A DNA stretch of 49,502 bases from Clostridia bacterium (GCA_009929615.1 SAAB01000019.1:1-49502), one strand, 5' to 3'; numbered from the stretch's first letter, positions 23,757-33,534 are shown. Notes: generated from the letters alone by a model not told the origin. Made by a program: numbers and translations.

Positions 23757-24634
23757 TAAGATTCCTCCTCTTCTGTTTCTGCTTCTGCAGCAACCAGATC
23801 TGCCTTTAACTGAGTAATAACCATAACATTGGTAATATTATCAAAACTTACTTTCGGTGTAATCCGGGCATTCTGGGAAAGGTTTGAACTATCCATAGAA
23901 ACATCACTGATATAACCAATGACCAGCCCCGGAAGATATTTATCACTGATATAAGATGTTACAATTTCATCCCCTGCTACTACCTGGGCTGTTTTGGAAA
24001 TCATCTCAACATCTAAAAGACCATCCTGATAAAGCTTTAAATCCCCATTTACAATACACAATTCTGTGGATTTGGACAGCATACCACTAACGCTGCTTGT
24101 ATCGTCAATAATCGCGCGTACTGTGGAATTATTGGCAGAAACATCTGTAACTATACCAACAAGTCCGTTATCATAAATAACATTCATATCTTTTTGAATG
24201 CCATCATTACTTCCCTTATCAATAATAAAATTATTGTACCAGTTACCAGCATCTTTACTGATAATCCGGGCACCTACCATATTATAATCCGGATATACTT
24301 CTTTCATCTTCAAAAGTTCTCTCAGAGAATCCAATTCAGAAAGATTATTCTCCATTGAAGAAATCTTTGTATTGAGCTGGTCAACCTGCTGCTTCAGACT
24401 TTCATTCTCTTCCAGAAGTTCACTAACAGAACGACTATGCTGTTTCTGCTCATCAACCCATTGTCCAACACTGTTTAATCCCTTTTCCATAGGCAGGACA
24501 AGAGTACTGACAGCTTCCTGAATATTCAGTTTTCCACCACTGCTAAGACTTAAGCCAATAAAAAGCAGACAAAGCCCAATAATTAACCAGAGCACATATC
24601 TTGGCTTAATCTGTTTTCTTTTGTTTTTATTCAT
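23756..24634 (-). CDS. mreC: Rod-shape protein MreC
   Basis: The 292-residue protein has an N-terminal membrane helix (about 12-32), a coiled coil (about 65-110) and the double beta-barrel MreC domain with ARIISKDAGNWYNNFIIDKG and VVAGDEIVTSYISDKYLPGLVIG. MreC links MreB filaments with PBP2 outside the membrane. It ends with a Glu-rich tail. It lies 14 bases after mreB. Confidence 0.95.
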   Translation of the reverse strand: MNKNKRKQIKPRYVLWLIIGLCLLFIGLSLSSGGKLNIQEAVSTLVLPMEKGLNSVGQWVDEQKQHSRSVSELLEENESLKQQVDQLNTKISSMENNLSELDSLRELLKMKEVYPDYNMVGARIISKDAGNWYNNFIIDKGSNDGIQKDMNVIYDNGLVGIVTDVSANNSTVRAIIDDTSSVSGMLSKSTELCIVNGDLKLYQDGLLDVEMISKTAQVVAGDEIVTSYISDKYLPGLVIGYISDVSMDSSNLSQNARITPKVSFDNITNVMVITQLKADLVAAEAETEEEES

Positions 24635-24648
24635 CAGTTCAACCTTCT

Positions 24649-25671
24649 TTAACTAAATATTGCTTCTTTTACAGAAAAGGCCAGAGAACGCATCTTATCA
24701 TCGGCCATAATCTTGGCGAGTCCACGGATAACGCTTTCATCCGGCTTTTCTGACATAACCACAGGTATAGATAATTCTCTTTCAAGATACTCTTTAAGAT
24801 TCGTAAGACGGCTGCCTTCTCCGTTGACAATAATGCCATTATTCCGAATAGACCGAAGTACTTCCGGCGGTGTGCGTTCAAATAAGGTCTTAATGACTCG
24901 TACACTCTGATGTAACAAAGATTGAATCGGTTCACAGACAACCTGTGAATCCACTCTGGCCTCTGCCGGGAGGCCTGTTATCATATCTCGTCCTAAAACT
25001 TTTTTATAAGACTGCACAGCATTCAGTGCAGAGCCCAATTCCAATTTTAAAGATTCGGCTGTTTTCATACCAATTAACAAGCGATTCTGTTCCTTCACGG
25101 CTTCACAGACTGCTTCATCCATAGCATTGCCACCAATCTTCAGAAGACGGCTTGCGACAAGACCTCCAAGTGCTACAACAGAAATCTCTACCGTATCCTG
25201 TCCAAAGTCAATAACCATAGCTCCCGGTGTATGAAGAACATCGATTTTTTCACCCACAGCTGTTGCCACAGGTTTTTCAACAATATATAAATCCTTTGTT
25301 TTAAATTCCGAACCCATTGCCAAATCAAAAAAAGCTCTTTTTTCCACCTCTGTAATATCTGACGGAACAGCGAAATAAAAAACATTGCTGCTTACAAAAC
25401 CATTTGTGCATTTAATCTTTTTTAAAAATAAATCTAATAAAATCTGCATATCATGAAGTTCTGCAATCATGCCGTTTTTTACCGGACAATAAACCTTAAT
25501 ATTCAATGGTGAACGTTCATACATCGCATAAGCTTCATCTCCAAAAGCAACCATCTCTGTCTTTCGACGAATAGCAATCATATTCTTCTCTTTCAGAGCA
25601 AGGCCAAGTCCCTCTTTATATATCTTAATTGTTCCGGTACCTAAATCCAGACCATATTTCTGTACTGCCAT
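24649..25671 (-). CDS. mreB: MreB-family actin homologue (divergent)
   Basis: The 340-residue actin-fold protein starts MAVQKYGLDLGTGTIKIY (phosphate-1 loop) and continues with PVKNGMIAE and IGGNAMDEAV, as in MreB. The phosphate-2 loop, DIGGGTTE in typical MreB, reads DFGQDTVE here (Asp155-Phe-Gly-Gln-Asp-Thr160), so nucleotide handling may differ. GDEA follows the usual IGxxA position. The ATG at 25669-25671 has AAGGAG upstream and is preferred over a longer in-frame start. It precedes mreC and mreD in the elongasome operon and follows radC. Confidence 0.9.
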   Translation of the reverse strand: MAVQKYGLDLGTGTIKIYKEGLGLALKEKNMIAIRRKTEMVAFGDEAYAMYERSPLNIKVYCPVKNGMIAELHDMQILLDLFLKKIKCTNGFVSSNVFYFAVPSDITEVEKRAFFDLAMGSEFKTKDLYIVEKPVATAVGEKIDVLHTPGAMVIDFGQDTVEISVVALGGLVASRLLKIGGNAMDEAVCEAVKEQNRLLIGMKTAESLKLELGSALNAVQSYKKVLGRDMITGLPAEARVDSQVVCEPIQSLLHQSVRVIKTLFERTPPEVLRSIRNNGIIVNGEGSRLTNLKEYLERELSIPVVMSEKPDESVIRGLAKIMADDKMRSLAFSVKEAIFS

Positions 25672-25700
25672 AGGATTTCTCCTTTCATACAACTAAAGAA

Positions 25701-26414
25701 TCACTCCCTTTGAAGGGGAATATATCCTTCAGCTTTCAAACTTCTATATTGACTGCCGGCCACAATGATATGGTCAAGCAGTTGAATACCAATTAAACTA
25801 CCGGCCTCAAATATACGCCGGGTTACTGCCAAATCCGCCGAACTCGGTGTCGTATCACCGCTCGGATGATTATGTACAAGGACAATATATACCGCATCCA
25901 TCCGCAAGGCTTCTACAAAAATCTCTCTCGGCTCTGCCATAGATGCATTCACTGTCCCCTTGGAAACCATTCGTTCTCCAATTAAATGATTCTTACTGTC
26001 AAAGAGCATCATCATCAAATGTTCCTGACGATAAGCACGAAACTCCGTCATATAGTATCGGGCAATCGCATCCGGTGATGAATAAGAAAGTCTGTCTCTG
26101 AACTCGATTTTAGAAAGCCTTATGGATAATTCTGAAATCGCCATAATCTGAGACGTTTTAACTTTACCGATGCCCCGAATAGCCAATAAGTCCTTTCTGG
26201 ATAAATGATATAGTTTTTCCAGTCCGGCTCCGGGAATGTCCATACTTAATATCTCTCCCGCCAGGCCTACAGCACTTAAATTGCGAGTACCGGTACGCAG
26301 GAGCAAAGCCAGAAGTTCTTCATCAGATAATTTATCCACACCAAGCCGTTCGCACTTCTCTCTTGGGCGGTCCTGTTCTGCCATCTGGGCAATTAAAATC
26401 TTCTTAGTTTTCAT
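25701..26414 (-). CDS. radC: RadC family protein (MPN+/JAMM domain)
   Basis: The 237-residue protein has helix-hairpin-helix motifs (about 30-95, with LLAIRGIGKVKTSQI) and a JAMM metalloprotease-like domain. Zinc ligands are His181, His183 and Asp194 in HNHPSGDTTPSSAD. Despite its name, a role in DNA repair is not established. Its position directly before mreB is common in Gram-positive bacteria. The Shine-Dalgarno AAAGG is in the loop of a small hairpin (26418-26440). Confidence 0.95.
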   Translation of the reverse strand: MKTKKILIAQMAEQDRPREKCERLGVDKLSDEELLALLLRTGTRNLSAVGLAGEILSMDIPGAGLEKLYHLSRKDLLAIRGIGKVKTSQIMAISELSIRLSKIEFRDRLSYSSPDAIARYYMTEFRAYRQEHLMMMLFDSKNHLIGERMVSKGTVNASMAEPREIFVEALRMDAVYIVLVHNHPSGDTTPSSADLAVTRRIFEAGSLIGIQLLDHIIVAGSQYRSLKAEGYIPLQRE

Positions 26415-26417
26415 TCA

Positions 26418-26440
26418 TATCGCCTTTCTAAAAAGCGATA
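26418..26440 (-). promoter_or_regulatory. Hairpin over the radC ribosome binding site
   Basis: TATCGC (26418-26423) and GCGATA (26435-26440) form a 6-bp stem with an 11-nt loop that presents or hides the AAAGG ribosome binding site of radC. Regulation is a guess. Confidence 0.3.
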
Positions 26441-26480
26441 CCTTTACATAACAAAATTATAGTAAACCATAAATACAAAT

Positions 26481-26517
26481 AGGTACACTAATTTATACTA
26501 CCATAAATCGTGTACCT
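26481..26517. repeat. Inverted repeat AGGTACAC / GTGTACCT
   Basis: Perfect 8-bp arms (26481-26488, 26510-26517) are separated by 21 bases in the gap between the aluminium-resistance-like gene and radC. On the minus strand it is followed by ATTTGTATTT, so it may be a weak terminator for the upstream operon or an operator near a TATAAT at about 26456-26461. Confidence 0.4.
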
Positions 26518-26561
26518 TGTATACCTTAAATTCTATGAATAATTTGTGTCTAATCTGTGTT

Positions 26562-27848
26562 TTACGCCAGCTTTTCCCTAGGAATCATGCCATTTTCCAC
26601 CAGCTTTTCGAGGGACATCATAATACCGAATTTGGAGTGATACCAGGTGATTCCCCCTTGAAAATATACGGCATATGGCGGCTTAATCGGACCATCTGCA
26701 CTGAGTTCAATGGATGAACCCTGTACAAAGGCTCCTGCTGCCATAATGACATCACTGTCATATCCCGGCATCGCCCATGGCTCAGGGTCAGCAAAGCTGT
26801 CCACCGGTGCAGCAGCCTGAATACCTTTACAGAAACTGATAACACCTTCCGGTTTTCCAAGAACAACCGCCTGGATAATGTCATGGCGGGATTCGGTGCT
26901 GTTTGGAACAACTTCAAAACCCAGTTTTTCATAAATATTCGCTGCAAAAATAGCGCCTTTTAAGGCTCCGGAAACAACCTGTGGTGCTAAAAATAATCCC
27001 TGGTAAAACGCCTGGTTAACCCCAAGACTTGCACCGAGCTCTTTACCCAGCCCAGGTGCTGTCAAACGAAAAGCCGCACGTTCAACACAATCTTTTTTCC
27101 CTACAATGTATCCGCCAATAGGTGCCAGACCACCGCCTGGATTCTTTATCAGAGAACCCACACACATATCTGCACCGACGTCTGTTGGTTCAATTCTCTC
27201 TACAAATTCACCATAACAGTTATCCACCATACAAATAACATCCGGTTTAATCGATTTGACAAATTGAATTAATTCTCCAATGCGTTTTACGGAAAGGGTT
27301 GGCCGCGTCTGATAGCCCTTTGATCTCTGTATTGTTATAAGCTTTGTTTTTTCATTAATAGCTTTTTTGATATTTTCATAGTCGAAATCGCCGTTGTCAA
27401 GTAAATCTACCTGTCTATAGGATACCCCATATTCTGCCAGGGAGCCTGTCTGCGGGCGAATACCTATAACACCTTCCAGTGTGTCATAAGGTTTTCCAAC
27501 AGGGGACAACAGCTCATCTCCCGGCCGGAGATTTCCTGATAAAGCAATGGTCAGAGCATGGGTACCACAGGTAATATGTGGCCGCACTAATGCGTCTTCT
27601 GTATGGAATATATCTGCATAAACCTTTTCAAGGGTATCTCTGCCGAAATCATCATAGCCATATCCGGATGAAGAATGAAAACATTCTGCACTGACCTTGT
27701 TCGCCTGCATGGCCATAACAACCTTCATCTGATTATATTCTGCCACCTCGTCAACAGCCTTAAACCTTTCTTCAAGATTTTTTACAATATTATCGCAGAA
27801 ATTATAAACTTCCGGCATAATTCCTGCATTCTGATACATATCTTTCAT
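26562..27848 (-). CDS. Methionine gamma-lyase-like / aluminium resistance family protein (YnbB)
   Basis: The protein has 428 residues with a fold-type I PLP-enzyme architecture: TCGTHALTIALSGN (cofactor phosphate region), PDVICMVDNCYGEFVE, and the PLP lysine in the QRSKGYQTRP region. Databases name this family after aluminium resistance or methionine gamma-lyase. The real substrate is unknown. The ATG at 27846-27848 has GGAG at 9 bases and overlaps the miaA stop as ATGA. The ATG five codons upstream lacks a ribosome binding site. The order mutS-mutL-miaA-ynbB recalls that of Bacillus. Confidence 0.87.
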   Translation of the reverse strand: MKDMYQNAGIMPEVYNFCDNIVKNLEERFKAVDEVAEYNQMKVVMAMQANKVSAECFHSSSGYGYDDFGRDTLEKVYADIFHTEDALVRPHITCGTHALTIALSGNLRPGDELLSPVGKPYDTLEGVIGIRPQTGSLAEYGVSYRQVDLLDNGDFDYENIKKAINEKTKLITIQRSKGYQTRPTLSVKRIGELIQFVKSIKPDVICMVDNCYGEFVERIEPTDVGADMCVGSLIKNPGGGLAPIGGYIVGKKDCVERAAFRLTAPGLGKELGASLGVNQAFYQGLFLAPQVVSGALKGAIFAANIYEKLGFEVVPNSTESRHDIIQAVVLGKPEGVISFCKGIQAAAPVDSFADPEPWAMPGYDSDVIMAAGAFVQGSSIELSADGPIKPPYAVYFQGGITWYHSKFGIMMSLEKLVENGMIPREKLA

Positions 27849-28789
27849 TTGGACAAACTCCATTCTGTTTTAATCGTATTTAATATTTCATCTAATATCT
27901 TATCCTCGGATTCTAACTGGCTTTTATCCAGCCATCGAACATCCTTTTCACGGCGAAACCAGGTGAGCTGACGTTTTGCAAAATGCCTTGTGTCACGTTT
28001 TAAAATATAAACAGCTTCCTCCAGCGTACATTCACCATCTATATATGGAATGATTTCCTTGTAACCCAGTCCCTGCATAGAAACAAGGTTTTTATCATAA
28101 CCTCTTTTAAGCAGATTGTCTACCTCTGCTACAAGCCCCTGCTCAAGCATAATATCAATTCTTTTTTCAATGCGTTCATAGAGAACAGACCTGTCATGGT
28201 TCAAAACAAAATATAGAAATTGGTAAGGAGATTCCTTCTGCCGTTCCGTTTCATTGTGAACAGATATTTTTTCACCATGGAGCTGATAATATTCCAAGGC
28301 ACGAATGACACGCTTCACATTATTTGCATGAATCTGTTCTGCAGATTCCGGATCCACTTTCTGAAGTTCTTCATGGAGATACTCCGGGCCTTTTAGCTCT
28401 GCAAGTTCTTCCAGATGCTTGCGGATTTTACCATCTCCCTCTTCTTCCGAAAAATCTATATCATAAAGAAGGGCCTGAATATAAAAGCCGGTGCCACCGA
28501 CAACAATAGGAATATGTCCCCGACTATAAATTTCCTCAACAGCTTTTTTAGCCATATCTTTAAACATAGCCACATTAAAAGCCACATCCGGTTCCAGAAT
28601 ATCCACCAAATAATGAGGCACGCCATCCATCTCCTCCGGATGAATTTTAGCTGTACCTATATCCATATATTTATAGACCTGCATGGAATCTGCAGATATG
28701 ATTTCGCCATGAACAGCCTTTGCCAGAGCAATGGATAATTCAGTTTTTCCAACGGCTGTAGGCCCCGTCAAAATAATCAATGGATTCAT
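27845..28789 (-). CDS. miaA: tRNA dimethylallyltransferase
   Basis: The 314-residue enzyme transfers the isopentenyl group to A37 of tRNAs reading codons starting with U. The P-loop GPTAVGKT is at 9-16, followed by ISADSMQVYKYMDIGTAK, VGGTGFYIQAL, and the C-terminal LSMQGLGYKE and RDTRHFAKRQLTWFRR motifs. The other enzyme acting on this base, MiaB, is also in this window (36509-37915). Cotranscribed with mutS and mutL. Confidence 0.97.
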   Translation of the reverse strand: MNPLIILTGPTAVGKTELSIALAKAVHGEIISADSMQVYKYMDIGTAKIHPEEMDGVPHYLVDILEPDVAFNVAMFKDMAKKAVEEIYSRGHIPIVVGGTGFYIQALLYDIDFSEEEGDGKIRKHLEELAELKGPEYLHEELQKVDPESAEQIHANNVKRVIRALEYYQLHGEKISVHNETERQKESPYQFLYFVLNHDRSVLYERIEKRIDIMLEQGLVAEVDNLLKRGYDKNLVSMQGLGYKEIIPYIDGECTLEEAVYILKRDTRHFAKRQLTWFRREKDVRWLDKSQLESEDKILDEILNTIKTEWSLSK

Positions 28790-28808
28790 TACTGTTTCCT
28801 CTCATTTC

Positions 28809-30710
28809 TTAGACAATTCGTTTGAATCGTTTTTCCAGTTCTGTCTTTGTCATGGCAATAATTGTCGGTCTTCCATGGGGACATGTATATGGATTTTCAG
28901 CTTTTAAAAGTTCTTCAATTAATGCATCTGCCTCTTTCACAGAAATTTGCATATTTCCCTTGACGGCTGCTTTGCATGCCATCGTTGCAATTCGGTCACC
29001 TATAGCATCCACGCGAATTCTGTCCGCTTCACCGGATAAACTGTCCAACAGTTCAACGACCATTTCTTTGCCGCTGAAACCATATAAATCTGAAGGCACA
29101 CCTCTCAGGGCATATTCTTTACCCCCAAAGGCTTCAAACTCAAAGCCCATTTTCTTAAACTCATCCATATAACGGTTCAGCAAATCTATCTCTGCCATAG
29201 AAAGGGTAAGAATCATCGGCGGCTGAAGCATCTGAATCATCGGCTGACTTTCTCTAAATCGTTTCATGAGCTTCTCATAAAGGACTTTTTCATGAGCTGC
29301 ATGCTGGTCAATAATAAAAAGTTTTCCATCATATTCTACAATCCAGTAGGTTTCAAAAATCTGCCCAATAAGCTTATGCTGCAGTCGGGCTTCCTTCGTA
29401 AGTAGTCCAGCCTCAAAAAGCTCATACTGTTGCACGGTTTCTTTGACTTTATTCGGAACCTGCGGTTCCTCTATTGGTTTTTTTATGGTCACCGGAGGGG
29501 TCTGTACCACAGATGCTTTTTCAATGTCTCTCGGTTTCTCTGCAGTCTGTGGTTTGATTTGTGGCTTGATTTGTGGCTTATTCTGTATTATTGGTTTCGG
29601 ATTTACCTGCTGTATGGCTTCAAGCCTGCGTTTTTCAAAGGGCTCAGGAAATGTCTGCTTTGGCTTTTCAGGTAGTTTCACCGTCTCCTTGCGGGTATCC
29701 GGTTTGACTTCCGGAATCAAATCCCTGCCAAATAATATGTTTCTAATCGTTTCATAGACAAATTGATAAAGTTCCTGACCATGACTAAATCGTACTTCCA
29801 TCTTCGTCGGATGAACGTTGACATCCAGTTCCTTTGTATCCAGTGTAAAATGAAGGACCGCAAATGGGAATTTGTGAACCATGGTAAAGGTTTTATAAGC
29901 ATCCTCAATTGCTTGGGTAATCACCGGGCTCTTTACATAGCGTCCATTAATAAAATAGTTCTCATAAGAACGATTTCCCCGGCTGATAATCGGCTTTCCA
30001 ATAAACCCTGTCATATGGATACCATCCAGGCTTCTGTCTACCGGCAGTATATTTGTTGAAATTTCTCTTCCATAAATATGATAAATAATATCTTTTAACC
30101 GGCCATTTCCGGATGTATGCAGCCGATTCTGCCGATTATTAATAAACTTAAAGGATATTTCAGGATGAGACATCGCAAGTCTTGCCATCAAATCACTGAT
30201 ATATCCTGCTTCTGTTGTATTTGTTTTTAGAAACTTGCGTCTGGCCGGTGTATTATAAAAAAGCTGTCGAACAATAAACGTTGTTCCGTCCGGGCAGCCG
30301 ATATCTTCCATAGTTTTTTCGATGCCACCATCAATGCGGTAACGGCATCCTGTCATGGCATGGGCTGTCTTGGTCAACAGTTCCACCTGGGCCACTGCAG
30401 ATATACTTGAGAGTGCCTCACCACGAAATCCCAAAGATGCTATCGTCTGCAAATCTTCTGCCTTACGTATCTTACTCGTAGAATGACGCAGAAAGGCTCT
30501 GGAAATATCCTCCCGTTCCATGCCGCTGCCATTATCTGTAATACGGATGAGTGCTGTTCCGCCCTCCTGAATCTCAACGGTTACAGCGGTTGCCTTCGCA
30601 TCCACTGCATTTTCCACAAGTTCTTTAACCACAGAAGAAGGCCGTTCAACGACCTCTCCTGCAGCAATTTTATTAATTGTTTCTTCATCTAAAACTTCTA
30701 TTTTTCCCAT
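28809..30710 (-). CDS. mutL: DNA mismatch repair protein MutL
   Basis: The 633-residue protein has a GHKL ATPase N-terminus (ELVENAVDA at 30-38, DNGSG at 59-63, GFRGEAL at 94-100) and a C-terminal endonuclease domain with DQHAAHEKVLYE starting at 468. This motif marks nicking MutL proteins in bacteria that lack MutH. The linker (about 335-430) is Pro/Lys-rich and contains KPQI repeats coded by a 12-bp tandem repeat. It lies 4 bases after mutS. Confidence 0.97.
   Translation of the reverse strand: MGKIEVLDEETINKIAAGEVVERPSSVVKELVENAVDAKATAVTVEIQEGGTALIRITDNGSGMEREDISRAFLRHSTSKIRKAEDLQTIASLGFRGEALSSISAVAQVELLTKTAHAMTGCRYRIDGGIEKTMEDIGCPDGTTFIVRQLFYNTPARRKFLKTNTTEAGYISDLMARLAMSHPEISFKFINNRQNRLHTSGNGRLKDIIYHIYGREISTNILPVDRSLDGIHMTGFIGKPIISRGNRSYENYFINGRYVKSPVITQAIEDAYKTFTMVHKFPFAVLHFTLDTKELDVNVHPTKMEVRFSHGQELYQFVYETIRNILFGRDLIPEVKPDTRKETVKLPEKPKQTFPEPFEKRRLEAIQQVNPKPIIQNKPQIKPQIKPQTAEKPRDIEKASVVQTPPVTIKKPIEEPQVPNKVKETVQQYELFEAGLLTKEARLQHKLIGQIFETYWIVEYDGKLFIIDQHAAHEKVLYEKLMKRFRESQPMIQMLQPPMILTLSMAEIDLLNRYMDEFKKMGFEFEAFGGKEYALRGVPSDLYGFSGKEMVVELLDSLSGEADRIRVDAIGDRIATMACKAAVKGNMQISVKEADALIEELLKAENPYTCPHGRPTIIAMTKTELEKRFKRIV
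29547..29582. repeat. Three 12-bp tandem repeats inside mutL
   Basis: Three consecutive 12-base units (variants of TTGTGGCTTGAT) encode the KPQI repeats in the MutL linker. Unit-number changes would stay in frame. Confidence 0.8.
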
Positions 30711-30714
30711 AATA

Positions 30715-33309
30715 TCACCGTTTCTTTATTTCATCCTGATACTGATACAGAAGATTGATGGCTTCTAAAGGTGTCAGCTTTCCCAGCTCTAATGCCGCAA
30801 TCTGTGCAATAACCATATCATCCGGCACAACAGCTTTCTGGGTACCGGGTTCTTCATCTGCTATTTCCCGGGCCCTTGTACTGATATCGGCATCCGACAA
30901 TTTAGCAGCAATTTCCTTGGCACGTTCGATAACCGGTGATGGGATTCCTGCCAGCTTTGCCACCTGGATACCATAACTTCTATCTGCACCGCCCTGTATG
31001 ATTTTTCTCAGGAAAATGATATCATCGCCCTGTTCCTTAACAGCTATACAATAGTTATTTACCCCCGGAAGCTGACCCTCCAATTCAGTCAGTTCATGAT
31101 AGTGGGTTGCAAAAAGTGTTTTTGCTCCCAACCGTTTTTTATCACTGATATGCTCAACAACAGACCAGGCAATACTGAGTCCATCAAAAGTCGAGGTTCC
31201 CCGGCCAATTTCATCAAGAATCAACAGACTGTTTCTGGTTGCATTGCGTAAAATATTTGCCACTTCATTCATTTCCACCATAAATGTACTCTGACCGCTG
31301 GCCAAATCATCGGATGCTCCCACACGGGTGAAAATCCGGTCTGAAATACCGATGTCCGCTTCGGCAGCAGGAACAAAGGAGCCCATCTGTGCCATTAAAA
31401 CAATCAGGGCCGCCTGGCGCATATAGGTGGATTTACCTGCCATATTAGGTCCTGTAATGATAGATACTCTATGTTCGCCTTCATCAAGAAATGTATCATT
31501 CGGCACAAAGGCATCATTTGGAATCATCTTTTCGACAACCGGATGCCGACCATCTTTGATGCGGATACGGCCGTCTTCATTAATCTGAGGACGCACATAA
31601 TGATTACGTTCCGCAACATAGGCCAAAGAAGCATATACATCTATTTTAGCCAGTGCCTTTGCAGTCTGCTGAATACGTTTTACCTCACCACTAATACGTT
31701 CTCTCAGCATGGAAAACAAATCATACTCTAAAGAAAACAATTTTTCCTCGGCACCAAGAATCAGGTCCTCCAATTCTTTCAACTCGGGTGTTATATAGCG
31801 TTCTGCATTGGCAAGAGTCTGCTTCCGTGTCCAGTTTTCAGGAACCAGTGTTTTATTCGAATTCGTAACTTCCAGATAGTATCCAAAGACTTTATTGAAT
31901 TTTATCTTGAGATTTTTAATGCCCGTATTTTCACGTTCCTTTTGTTCCAATTCTGCAAGCCATTGTTTGCCTTCTGTCTTGGCATTTCTATACTTATCTA
32001 CAGATTCATTATAACCAGCTTTGATGATACCGCCTTCCTTAATCGAAATCGGCGGTTCTTCTTCAATCGCTGAGTCTATCAGTTCTGTAATATCCTCCAA
32101 AGGGTCCATCTCGCTATAGATTTCTTTTAAATCTACAGTATGCATACTTTCAAGGAGATACTTAATAGGTGGAATCATTGACAGAGAATTCTTAAAAGCA
32201 ATTAAATCCCTTGGATTTGCAGACTTGTACCCGATTCGACTCATAAGTCGCTCCAAATCATAAATAGCATTGAGATATTCCCGAATTTCATCCCGGGTAA
32301 TGACATCTTCATTCAATTCCTCGAGACTTTCCAGACGATGTTCAATCATATCCTTCTGAACAAAAGGCTGTTCAATACACTTTCTAAGAAGACGGGCACC
32401 CATAGCCGTTTTCGTCTTATCTAAAACCCATAACAGGGAGCCTCTCTTCTGCTTTTCACGCAATGTCTCCAAAAGTTCCAGATTTCTACGGGTTGCCGTA
32501 TCGAGAACCATAAATCGTTCTGTCTGATATGGGATAATCTTTGTCATTTGTGGCAACGCATTTTTCTGGGTTTCATATAAATATTGCAGCAGCATACCGG
32601 CGGCAATGGTTCCTGTCGGATAGTCGGAAAGGCCAAGACCATCTAGGGATGCCACATGAAAATGCTCTTTTAATTGATTGATGCACAGAGTTTCATCTGA
32701 ATACCAGCTTTCCAATCCGGAAAGGGAAATATTCATACGCTCTCCAAGACCATCCAAATCAATGCCACACATTGGGAAATAATCATTGTAGACAATTTCA
32801 GCCGGAGTGTACTTGGCAATCTCATCCATCACCTTTTTATCCGAGTCAACCTCTGTCATATAGTAATCACCGGTTGATACATCGGCAACGCTGATTCCAA
32901 AACAATCATCCATATAAAAAAGAGCCATAAGATAGTTGTTTTTTGTCTCATCAAGTGCCTGCATATTCAGGTTTGTTCCCGGGGTCACAATGCGTATAAC
33001 TTCACGTTTGACAATCCCCTTGGCAGTCTTAGGGTCTTCCACCTGTTCACAGATGGCTGCTTTATATCCATTCTCTATTAATTTATTCAAATAACCGTCA
33101 ACAGCATGATAGGGAATACCACACATCGGTGCTCTTTCTTCCTGACCACAGTTTTTCCCGGTCAACGTAATCTCCAATACTTTTGAGGCAATCAATGCAT
33201 CTTCAAAGAACATCTCGTAGAAATCTCCGAGACGATATAACAAAATACAATCTTTATATTGTTTTTTTGTTTCCATGTATTGCTGCATCATAGGTGTTAA
33301 TGGTGCCAC
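30715..33309 (-). CDS. mutS: DNA mismatch repair protein MutS
   Basis: The 864-residue MutS1 has the mismatch-reading motif GDFYEMF (28-34, Phe30 and Glu32), connector, lever and clamp domains, and a C-terminal ATPase with Walker A GPNMAGKST (620-628), followed by LLILDEIGRGTSTFDG and LFATHYHEL. It recognises mismatches and recruits MutL, encoded next. The start is GTG behind CCGGAGGAAA. A consensus promoter lies at 33360-33388. Confidence 0.98.
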   Translation of the reverse strand: MAPLTPMMQQYMETKKQYKDCILLYRLGDFYEMFFEDALIASKVLEITLTGKNCGQEERAPMCGIPYHAVDGYLNKLIENGYKAAICEQVEDPKTAKGIVKREVIRIVTPGTNLNMQALDETKNNYLMALFYMDDCFGISVADVSTGDYYMTEVDSDKKVMDEIAKYTPAEIVYNDYFPMCGIDLDGLGERMNISLSGLESWYSDETLCINQLKEHFHVASLDGLGLSDYPTGTIAAGMLLQYLYETQKNALPQMTKIIPYQTERFMVLDTATRRNLELLETLREKQKRGSLLWVLDKTKTAMGARLLRKCIEQPFVQKDMIEHRLESLEELNEDVITRDEIREYLNAIYDLERLMSRIGYKSANPRDLIAFKNSLSMIPPIKYLLESMHTVDLKEIYSEMDPLEDITELIDSAIEEEPPISIKEGGIIKAGYNESVDKYRNAKTEGKQWLAELEQKERENTGIKNLKIKFNKVFGYYLEVTNSNKTLVPENWTRKQTLANAERYITPELKELEDLILGAEEKLFSLEYDLFSMLRERISGEVKRIQQTAKALAKIDVYASLAYVAERNHYVRPQINEDGRIRIKDGRHPVVEKMIPNDAFVPNDTFLDEGEHRVSIITGPNMAGKSTYMRQAALIVLMAQMGSFVPAAEADIGISDRIFTRVGASDDLASGQSTFMVEMNEVANILRNATRNSLLILDEIGRGTSTFDGLSIAWSVVEHISDKKRLGAKTLFATHYHELTELEGQLPGVNNYCIAVKEQGDDIIFLRKIIQGGADRSYGIQVAKLAGIPSPVIERAKEIAAKLSDADISTRAREIADEEPGTQKAVVPDDMVIAQIAALELGKLTPLEAINLLYQYQDEIKKR

Positions 33310-33359
33310 TGTTTTTTCCTCCGGTTTCTATCTATATAAATCTTTTCTTTTCCTATAAC

Positions 33360-33388
33360 ATCTTATCTTTTTCGCAAAATAATGTCAA
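33360..33388 (-). promoter_or_regulatory. Promoter of the mutS-mutL-miaA operon
   Basis: Leftward TTGACA (33388-33383), 17-base spacer, TAAGAT (33365-33360). This is a near-consensus sigma-A promoter about 50 bases before the mutS start. Confidence 0.85.
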
Positions 33389-33436
33389 CATAATTCCTTA
33401 TTCTTATTACCACTCCCCACTTTTCAAAAGAAATTG

Positions 33437-33465
33437 TTGATTTTTAGAATGAAAAGAGCTATCAT
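33437..33465 (+). promoter_or_regulatory. Promoter of the acetyltransferase gene
   Basis: TTGATT (33437-33442), 17-base spacer, TATCAT (33460-33465), divergent from the mutS promoter and about 70 bases before the gene. Confidence 0.65.
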
Positions 33466-33534
33466 ATCCTTAGTTTATAGTTTTTATCACCACATTCACC
33501 CCACACGCATTTTGAAACACAGAAAGGACAACCT

